Source: Oscillatoriales cyanobacterium CG2_30_44_21 (lineage in GTDB: Bacteria; Cyanobacteriota; Cyanobacteriia; Pseudanabaenales; Pseudanabaenaceae). Taken from it: 43,933 nt of DNA. A program made the position numbers and the translations under genes. The notes under the pieces are model-generated. The model made no database searches and was not told the DNA's origin. It worked only from the letters and a program-made list of their open reading frames with translations. The stretch spans positions 1 to 43,933 of the forward strand of contig MNZA01000196.1 in NCBI GenBank assembly GCA_001873375.1, given 5' to 3'. Positions 14,987 through 22,900 of this stretch are shown here, in pieces. Positions within the stretch are counted from its first letter, which is position 1. Each line of letters opens with the position of its first letter.

Positions 14987-17605
14987 ATGCCCAAGCATAG
15001 CCAAAGAAATAGTCAAAGGTCTTCATTCTATCGGTTGGTAGCAGCATCACTAGGTGTAGCGGGGGTATCTTCTCTGTTACTCCCATACTTAGCGATCGCC
15101 CAAACCGTCGTCCCTCCCACTCCCGCTGGTCAGGACATCCTAAACAGAGCATCAGGAACCTACACAGATCCAAATACTGGTGAGCAGTTCAACGCCACAT
15201 CTAACGAAGTCAAAGTAACTGTTGCTGAGATTGCTGGTATTACCAACGTTCCTGCGGGGATTATTGACCGCAACACAGGCAGTATCTCCACCAATGACAT
15301 TCTTGATTTTGACTTCTTAGTTACAAACACAGGTAACGAATCTAGCAATATCTTCTTCCCTGCGGCGGCAGATATTTTGTCTACTGGACTTACTGGGCTT
15401 TCATATCAGCTTGATTTGAACAATGATGGCACCTTTGCAACTACTGGTGACGAAGCCTCGCGAACTACTGCATTCACTACCACTACACCGATCGCCCCAG
15501 GCGCATCAGTGCGGGTTAGGGTTACGGGTACAGTCACTGCCACTGCGGCGGGCGCTCCTGTCAATGTCCGCTATGGTGACACAGGCGCTAACAACAACGA
15601 TGCCACTACTCAAAACCAACCTGATACTGGTACTGAACCACCTGCGGCGGCGGGTACTGACACTGCGACTGGTGCTAACGAAGTTCGTACTATCAATGCA
15701 GCAGGTGATCCGCCCGTTAACGGCGTACGTGAAGCTGCGGCATTCCAAGGTGGTACAGTTGCAACGGCAGTCCGTAATATCGCACTATCTTCTGTTCTCA
15801 AGACAAGAATTGCTTACGATCCTGCACTTCCCACAACGACTAAGGATGACTTGCTAACCTATCGCCTCGATCTGCGAGTTGCGTCCACTTCTCCTGCTCC
15901 TTCCATCTACACACCGACAGCCCTCGAAGGCACAACGGTGAATGTCGATGGTTCAAATGTCCCTCCTCGCATCTTGCTCTCTGACGTAATCCCTGTCGGG
16001 ACAGTCATTGATGCAAACTTTAACGCTGCCCTAAATTTGCCTACAGGCTGGCAGGCTGTGTATCAGTACGATACAACAGGATCAATCACTGCATCTAACA
16101 CAATTCCTATTGTCGCAACTGGTGGACTCCCCGCAGCGGCTTGGTCTACCACAGCGCCAACGTCTGTCAATGCGGCAACCGTTCGTCGTGTTGGCTATAT
16201 CTTCACAGGTACTTTGCCTACAGGCACGGATACTTCGCTAGTGGCAGATGCTTTCCGCTTCCGCGTTATCACCTCTGGACTGCTTACCGATACTACTGAA
16301 GCCACAATTAACAACATTGCTCAAGTATTTGGTCAGACTGTTGGCGTTCCAGGCGTTGTCGTTTATGACGAGTCAGGCGACCCAAACCCCAACAACTTTG
16401 AAGGCGATGTACCACCTGCGGTTGAGGGTACATTATTTAACCCTGCCACTGACACAGGTGTTGCTAATCCTGGAGTTCAAGATACTGACGGTGCTAACAG
16501 TAACACTGGTACGGGTCCTGGTGGTGAAGTCAACATCTTTACGATCGTGGCTCCAGGCGGCATCCTCAATGGTCCAAATAATGTACCAGGGGCGATCGGA
16601 CCAACAAGCAATCAGGATGACTTTACCAATAAGTCTGCCGCGCTACCTGCGGCGAACTCATTGCCAGGTAATCCATACGATGCTCCAGCGATCATCTTCA
16701 ACAACACTTTCCAGAACCCACCTAGCAACTCCACTCGTCTAGACACAGTACGTCTGTTGCCATTGCCTCCAAACAATGCTTCTGTACCTAATGGTTCTCA
16801 GCAGCTTGCGGCGGATATTCCTAATGGTACTGTCGTCACGATTACCTTTAATGGTGTATCGGCTGTCTATACCTATAACCTTGCTAACAATCGATACGAC
16901 TTCACATCAGGCGAGCCAATCTTGGTTAGTAACGTCCAACCAGGCGTGTTGAACAACTACACCGTTTCCGTTGATCTGCCTAGTACTGAACTATCAGTTG
17001 ATCGCTTTACTGCCACCAATGACGCAAAACGCGCTGGTTACAATGTGCCGATCGTTGCCTTTGTGGACAACGACAACAACGGTGCGTTTGTGGCGACAAA
17101 TGACCCGATCTTTAACATCACCATCAATCGCGGTTATACAGGATATTTGAGACTTCGCAAGCGGTCACAAGTTTTGCAAGGTTCTAACCCTCGCCCTGTC
17201 ATTGCGCCAAATGGAGTTCTCAACGAGCTTGACAAGGCAACGGAACCAGGTAATGTGATCCGTTATGTGATTGATTACGTTAACTTCTCGTTGCCTCTGA
17301 CACCGACAAGTACGGGTAGTGTGATTTTAGATGCCGCCAATCTGTTGATCACAGAAAATGGTACAGCTTTCCCTAACAACTGGGCTAATTTCTCAGTTCA
17401 CTTCAACAGCGCAACTTTTGATGGTGGATTTGCTCAAAACACTTTCGCCACCCAAGGTTCGATCACCTTTGATGGTGCATCTATCCCTGATCCTGTAACA
17501 GGTGCTGCGGTTGGTGTCTATGTAAACAATGTCGGTACAATCTCACCTGCGGCTGACCCTGCGACTTTCCAAGGTCAGTTCCGTTTCCACCGTCGTGTTA
17601 ACTAG
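14987..17605 (+). CDS. Large exported DUF11-like surface protein
   Basis: The 872-residue protein has a Sec signal peptide ending ...LLLPYLAIAQ/TVV. The rest is Thr/Asn/Gly-rich beta-sandwich sequence. Segments such as DILDFDFLVTNTGNESSNIF, DLLTYRLDLRVAS and VIRYVIDYVNFSLPLTPTS follow the DUF11 (conserved repeat) pattern of extracellular fibre proteins. There are no membrane spans apart from the signal peptide and no LPXTG or S-layer-homology motif. It ends GQFRFHRRVN, similar to the ends of two other proteins in this block. A GAGGAG ribosome-binding site lies 13 bases upstream, and palindromes that may terminate transcription follow. It is probably a major secreted or surface structural protein; its exact function is unknown. 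Confidence 0.8.
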   Translation: MPKHSQRNSQRSSFYRLVAASLGVAGVSSLLLPYLAIAQTVVPPTPAGQDILNRASGTYTDPNTGEQFNATSNEVKVTVAEIAGITNVPAGIIDRNTGSISTNDILDFDFLVTNTGNESSNIFFPAAADILSTGLTGLSYQLDLNNDGTFATTGDEASRTTAFTTTTPIAPGASVRVRVTGTVTATAAGAPVNVRYGDTGANNNDATTQNQPDTGTEPPAAAGTDTATGANEVRTINAAGDPPVNGVREAAAFQGGTVATAVRNIALSSVLKTRIAYDPALPTTTKDDLLTYRLDLRVASTSPAPSIYTPTALEGTTVNVDGSNVPPRILLSDVIPVGTVIDANFNAALNLPTGWQAVYQYDTTGSITASNTIPIVATGGLPAAAWSTTAPTSVNAATVRRVGYIFTGTLPTGTDTSLVADAFRFRVITSGLLTDTTEATINNIAQVFGQTVGVPGVVVYDESGDPNPNNFEGDVPPAVEGTLFNPATDTGVANPGVQDTDGANSNTGTGPGGEVNIFTIVAPGGILNGPNNVPGAIGPTSNQDDFTNKSAALPAANSLPGNPYDAPAIIFNNTFQNPPSNSTRLDTVRLLPLPPNNASVPNGSQQLAADIPNGTVVTITFNGVSAVYTYNLANNRYDFTSGEPILVSNVQPGVLNNYTVSVDLPSTELSVDRFTATNDAKRAGYNVPIVAFVDNDNNGAFVATNDPIFNITINRGYTGYLRLRKRSQVLQGSNPRPVIAPNGVLNELDKATEPGNVIRYVIDYVNFSLPLTPTSTGSVILDAANLLITENGTAFPNNWANFSVHFNSATFDGGFAQNTFATQGSITFDGASIPDPVTGAAVGVYVNNVGTISPAADPATFQGQFRFHRRVN

Positions 17606-17611
17606 TTGATG

Positions 17612-17639
17612 TCAATAGCCAGCGATCGCTGGCTATTGA
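17612..17639. terminator. 28-nt perfect palindrome centred on GCGATCGC
   Basis: TCAATAGCCAGCGA is followed directly by its exact complement, with a HIP1 octamer in the middle, seven bases after the surface-protein stop. It forms a strong stem but has no T run, so termination is plausible rather than certain. Confidence 0.55.
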
Positions 17640-17688
17640 TTATTAACTGATGTTGCATAGAACCCTCACCCCTAGACCTTCTCCCCAG

Positions 17689-17719
17689 AACAAAGAAATG
17701 GCGTAGCCATTTCTTTGTT
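17689..17719. repeat. 31-nt perfect palindrome, AATGGC-GTA-GCCATT core
   Basis: AACAAAGAAATGGC pairs with its exact complement around a GTA loop. A related copy with the loop in the opposite sense (TAC) is at 36791-36825. Confidence 0.85.
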
Positions 17720-17740
17720 TAAAACCCATTCTGGGTTTGG

Positions 17741-17780
17741 TTTTCAATCCACAAAAGAGTGTCTACACGTTTGTGAATTG
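17741..17780. repeat. Dispersed repeat TTTTCAATCCACAAAA...TTTGTGAATTG
   Basis: An imperfect inverted repeat built on CACAAAA/TTTGTG. A diverged copy is at 35247-35286, and both are preceded by a similar AAAACC...GGTTTG segment. Each lies about 45 bases before a gene start. Confidence 0.6.
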
Positions 17781-17825
17781 GTATTGAACAAAATTATCTA
17801 AATTTTTTGAATTTAGGAATTGATT

Positions 17826-18404
17826 ATGAAAAAACAATTGTTTGGCTCCTTGAGCCTAGTCGCTACGTTGGCTATTCTCCCGATCGCCATTTTCCCCGCG
17901 ATCGCTAACAGCTCATTGGGTAATCAGCAGCAAAGTAATTTGCGCGTTGCCCAAAATCAGCAACGCCCCGTAGCCCTGTTACTTTCAGCAGAAATCAAAA
18001 AAACTAGCCGTGATGCTGACGGCAAAGAGGTGGTGGCATGGAATCAGTTGCCATCTAACCCGAAAGTTGTCCCTGGCAGCGTTTTGCGCTATACGGTCAC
18101 GGCAGAAAATACGACCAATCGCAATATGCAAAATCTGTCGGTAACGCAGCCAGTACCAGGCGGCATGGTTTATGTCATCCAGTCGGCAACCAAGGCGAGT
18201 GCCGATAATGCCAGCGTTGACTTTAGTATTGATGGCGGCAAGAGCTTTAGTCCCAAGCCTGTGGTCAGAGTGCGCGGTCGTGATGGCAAGGTGGTAGAAC
18301 GCCCCGCTCCCCCTGAGGCATATACTCATGTGCGTTGGAACTTTGGCGAAACTTTGTCCGCCAATTCACGGACGCAGGTTTCCTATCAGGTACGAGTTAA
18401 ATAA
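17826..18404 (+). CDS. Exported single DUF11-domain protein
   Basis: The 192-residue protein has a signal peptide (MKKQLFGSLSLVATLAILPI...AIANS) and one DUF11 beta-sandwich: AEIKKTSRDADGKEVVAWNQ, VPGSVLRYTVTAENTTNRNM, SVTQPVPGGMVYVIQSA and the final strand TQVSYQVRVK. ATG 17826 is chosen over the TTG at 17820 because AGGA (17815-17818) is well spaced for it. It is the first of the close-packed surface genes, with 47 bases to the next start. It is likely a periplasmic or surface subunit, perhaps the small component of a fibre. Confidence 0.8.
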   Translation: MKKQLFGSLSLVATLAILPIAIFPAIANSSLGNQQQSNLRVAQNQQRPVALLLSAEIKKTSRDADGKEVVAWNQLPSNPKVVPGSVLRYTVTAENTTNRNMQNLSVTQPVPGGMVYVIQSATKASADNASVDFSIDGGKSFSPKPVVRVRGRDGKVVERPAPPEAYTHVRWNFGETLSANSRTQVSYQVRVK

Positions 18405-18451
18405 TTTCTAGCTTCCTAAAGGCTTCTGCTTGCATACTTTGTAGGAATTTG

Positions 18452-19975
18452 ATGAACAAGCGATCGCTCAAAAATACATTGCAGCGCTGGAGTTTTCGCT
18501 TTGGAGTGTGGTTTTGCAGCATTTTAGTCTGCATTAGCTTAACCAATGGTGCTGTTTTGGGGCAGGCGCGAAACTTTAACCTGAATAATCGGGGAAGCGC
18601 CTCCTATGAAGCACTTGGGGATGGCTCAACCGTGCCGCTCAACGCAACTTCAGACTTAAATGTAATTAATGGCGATCGCCTCATCGATCCTTTAGGACAA
18701 ATCTTGGACTGTGGCGGCAATGAGTTTGCTGATTACACTGGCTTTTCAGTGGGTCTTTTTGAATCTAAGGCTGATGGCGTGGGGGATGTGGGTGCATTGG
18801 TGAAACTAACTCCCACCAATCCGCCCAACACTGTTGTCCCCGAGGGAATCGTTCCCAACATTTTGAACAGCAATCCCTACTCAGTGACAAATGCTCCCGT
18901 CAATGGCAGACGTGGCGTTTATAATTTTTTGCTGAGTACAGAAAAGGTCAATGGAAAGAGTCAGATTGACGTAGGACAGACTTACATTTTGCTGATCAGT
19001 GCGCCTACTAGTTTGGGCGTAGCCGATAGACTGGTGCAGCTAAAAATCCTTAGTAACGTCGATGGTGTGCTTTCCTATGTCGCTTCATCTTTGGATGGTC
19101 GCCCCATTGGCGCAGATGGATTATTTACGACAACAGGCAATGTGCTGATCAAAAATGCCGAACAGCAGCCTCTATCGCTAATTGCTTTGCAATTGAACGC
19201 GGCTTCCTGTGAGACGCGCGAGTTGCAGATTATCAAAACTGGCGATCGCGCTGCTGCCGAACCAGGAGATATTGCTTCCTATCGGTTAGCGATTAAGAAC
19301 CTCACTAAAACTGTTCTCAGTAATATCAAAGTTGCTGATACTCTGCCCCTTGGATTTAACTATGTGCCTAATTCCGCGATCGCCGCTTTTCGCGGTAGTC
19401 GTGTTCCTGTCGTAGTCACCGAGAGTGGGCGCAATCTGGGCTTTGAAGTTCAAACCGATTTAGCAGTGGGATCTGACGAGATTCAGCTTGCCTATGCAGT
19501 GGCAATTACTCCCGATGCTGTCAGAGGTTCGGGACGCAATGCCGCGATCGCCTCAGCCAAGCGGAGCGACAATCCCAACATCGTGCGCGATGGTCCTGCT
19601 ATTTTTACAATGCGAATTCGCCCAGGTATCGTTTCTGACTGTGCAACTTTGATCGGGCGCGTCTTTGTCGATAAAAACTTTGATGGTGAGCAGCAAAATG
19701 GCGAACCTGGAGTACCTAATGCGGTGATTTATATGGATGATGGCAATCGTATTGTCACCGATGCCAATGGTATTTATTCAATGGCAAACGTGATTCCTGG
19801 CTCCAGAACCTTGGCTTTGGACATTAGTTCCCTGCCAGGATATACCCTCGCTCCCAACCTATATTTCATTGAGCGCAATAGCCAATCGCGCTTAGTCCGT
19901 CTCGCTCCTGGTGGTTTAGGCAGGGCTAACTTTGGCGTGACCCCTGCATTTAGGGGTGTGGAGGGTCAAAAATGA
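18452..19975 (+). CDS. Exported protein with DUF11 and SdrD-type B domains
   Basis: The 507-residue protein has an N-terminal signal peptide (...SILVCISLTNGAVLGQ/A). Residues about 35-250 form an unassigned beta-rich region. A DUF11 domain follows (ELQIIKTGDRAAAEPGDIAS, SNIKVADTLPLGFNYVPNSA). Near the C-terminus lies a Ca-binding SdrD B-type module: GRVFVDKNFDGEQQNGEPGV, then VIYMDDGNRIVTDANGIYSM. ATG 18452 follows a TAGGAA site. Its stop overlaps the next gene as ATGA at 19972-19975, which indicates coupled translation with the barrel protein and argues that they act together. Confidence 0.85.
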   Translation: MNKRSLKNTLQRWSFRFGVWFCSILVCISLTNGAVLGQARNFNLNNRGSASYEALGDGSTVPLNATSDLNVINGDRLIDPLGQILDCGGNEFADYTGFSVGLFESKADGVGDVGALVKLTPTNPPNTVVPEGIVPNILNSNPYSVTNAPVNGRRGVYNFLLSTEKVNGKSQIDVGQTYILLISAPTSLGVADRLVQLKILSNVDGVLSYVASSLDGRPIGADGLFTTTGNVLIKNAEQQPLSLIALQLNAASCETRELQIIKTGDRAAAEPGDIASYRLAIKNLTKTVLSNIKVADTLPLGFNYVPNSAIAAFRGSRVPVVVTESGRNLGFEVQTDLAVGSDEIQLAYAVAITPDAVRGSGRNAAIASAKRSDNPNIVRDGPAIFTMRIRPGIVSDCATLIGRVFVDKNFDGEQQNGEPGVPNAVIYMDDGNRIVTDANGIYSMANVIPGSRTLALDISSLPGYTLAPNLYFIERNSQSRLVRLAPGGLGRANFGVTPAFRGVEGQK

Positions 19976-22900
19976 AGCCTCTAAATTTCTTGTTCAAGTT
20001 TGGTACGCTTAAAACTATTGGGCTGCTGGCGATCGCCTCATTCATTTTTGCAATTGAGGCGAATTCGGCGGTGATCGCCAGTGACTTGAGCGATCAGCCT
20101 AATTTAACCAGTGAGCAAGTTCCATCATTAAAACCGAACTTGTTAGCCGATAGCGGCAATAATCTCCCTAACTCCCCACTTCCCACTAACAACTCCCCAC
20201 TCCCCACGCCTGAAACCAATCCTGAACCGACCAGCCCCAAAACTGTACCGCAAATCTTGATCCTTTCGCCGAGTATGGATACCCTCAGCGATGTTCCTGC
20301 GGTGACGGTAATTTTGCGCTTGCCCATTGGCGCTGAGGCGGAACTCATGGTAAATGGACGCACAGTCAATAACAACGCCATTGGGCGGACTGATGTGGAC
20401 ACTACCGCTAAGACTGTTACCCAGACTTGGTACGGTGTGGTTTTGGATGAAGGCGAAAACGTAATCACTGCCAAAATTATCGGCGGTGAGGCGATCGCCA
20501 CGACTAGGGTAAAGCTGCGCGGCGCGGCGACCCAACTACAAATCAGTACCCTAGAGTCGCGCATCCCCGCCGATGGACGCAGTACTGCCACCGTGCAAGG
20601 GCTACTCCTCGATGAAAAGGGCGATCGCTCTAACCGTGGAGCCATGATTACCCTGACCGCTAGCGATGGCGAATTTATCGGTACAGATGCCCAAGCCGAC
20701 CAACCAGGTTTTCAAGTCGAAGCCAGAGATGGGCAGTTTTCGGCATTACTCAAATCTAGCCTTACTTCGGGCTATGCCAGAATTCGCGCCACCGCTAGAT
20801 TTAACAATCGCGAAGCTGAAGCCTTTACGCAGTTACAGTTTGAAACTAATCTCCGTCCTTCCATCGTCACGGGGGTGATCGATTTACGCATTGGCGCAAG
20901 GGGAACCGACTTCTATCGCAGTTTCCGTGATTTCTTACCCAGCGATCGCGATAATTCCACCAATGTCGATTTCTACGCCGCCGCCTTCGGCACGGGGAGT
21001 GCCGGTGAATGGCTAATCACAGGCGCACTGAATACCCGTCGTTCTCTCAATGAGGATTGCGAAGGTCGCAGCCGTCTATTTCGGGATACGCAGTCTTGTC
21101 AGCAGGTCTATCCTACTTATGGCGACAGTTCCACTTACACTACCGAAGCTCCATCTTTAACTAGCGTTTTCCTCAGAGCCGAGCGCACGTCACCCGTTCC
21201 CAATGCTGGAACTGACTACTTGATGTGGGGCGACTACCGCACTTCCGAATTTGCCAGCCGATCTCAAGAATACACTGCCTTTACCCGCCAGTTAAATGGT
21301 TTAAAACTGAACTATAACTTTGGTGACTTGCAAGCTACTGGATTCTATAGCAGCAATACCAAGGGCTTTCAACGGGACATCATTCCTCCTGATGGCACTA
21401 GCGGCTTTTACTTCCTATCGCGGCGCTTAGTCACCCCTGGCAGTGAGAATGTATTTATTGAATGGGAAGAAATATTGCGTCCAGGGACAATTGTGCGGCG
21501 GGTGCAATTGGAACGCAGTAAGGACTATGAAATTGATTACGATCGCGGTTCTTTGCAATTTCGCCAACCGATCTCCCAAACTGACATTGGCGACAATGGC
21601 GAAACCCTTGTGCGAAGAATCGTCGCTTCCTATGAGTACGATAATGAAAATGGCTCTACCAATAGTGTTTACGGCGGGCAACTGCGCTATAACTTCCAAA
21701 GAAATGCTGACCAGCCCAGTTGGTTAGGGGTGAATTATTACAAGGAAGACCAAGGCTCACGGGACTTTCAACTCTATGGCGCAAATGCCCTCTTTTCCTT
21801 TGGGCGCAATGCCTATGTAATTGGTGAATATGCGCGTTCTGAAAATCAATCGCTAGACCTTGCTGCGCCTGTGTCTGGCTCCGCCCTGCGCTTTGAAGCA
21901 ATAGCCGAAGTGGCTCAAGGCATTATGGCGAGAGGCTTTTATCGCCAGACCGATACAGGCTTTGTGAATAATGCCACAATTAGCTTTACCCCAGGGCAAA
22001 CCCGCTATGGCTTGAGTGTCGATGCCAAATTAAGTGATTCCACGACCCTCCGCGCCGCCTACGATCGCGAAGAAAATCGGGGAATTGCGCCGCAGCCCTT
22101 TACCCTGACAAGTTTCCTCGAGCTTAATCCCCAATCCACTCCAGGTTCCCCTGTTGACAACAGCCTCAGCACCTTTAGTTTTGGATTGATCCAAAAGCTA
22201 GGCTTTGCCACCGCCGAGTTAGATTTGCTGATGCGCGATCGCCAAGATTTTCTGAATAATTCTTTTACCAGTAACTCCACACAATTGCGATCGCGCCTGA
22301 CGCTGCCCCTTGCTGACAACCTCAAATTCATCGTTCTCAATGAAACGAGCCTATCCAATTCCTCCGACTCGGTGCTGCCTGATCGCACGGCTCTATCTTT
22401 AGATTGGCAATTTATCGAAGGCTTTAGCTTTCGATTGGGACAGCAATGGTTTAATAGCGGCGTTCTCGCTAACAATAACTTCACCACTGCCGAAGTGGTG
22501 GGTGACTACAAGCTCGGCTCCGACACCACCCTGTCAGGGCGCTATTCCATTGTCGGCGGCGCAAATAGCACCACCACTCAAGGCGCGATCGGCTTAAATC
22601 AACGTTGGGCGATCGCCCCTGGATTACGGCTAAATCTCGGTTATGAAAGGATTTTTGGAGATACCCAAGTTGCCAACGCCTCAGGTCGCCAAGTGCTGCA
22701 ACCCCTGACCACTGGCACAAACACTTCCACCTTGGCGCTCCAAAGTGGCGATAATTACAATATTGGACTGGAATATTCCGATAATCCTGACTTCAAGGCA
22801 AGCGCTCGCTATGAGTATCGCAACTCTAGCACAGGCTCCAATACGGTGCTGAGTGCCTCGGCGCTGGGTAAACTCACGCCCGCCCTCACTTCACTATTTC

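Noticed and set aside
15423-16742. Long open frames inside the 872-residue surface protein gene
   Set aside because: They are shadows created by the Thr/Ala/Pro-rich codon pattern of the real gene, with low-complexity translations and no start signals.
20094-20645. 183-codon minus-strand frame within the barrel gene
   Set aside because: It is an antisense shadow of the barrel gene with no recognisable features; the sense frame has domain signatures across the same stretch.
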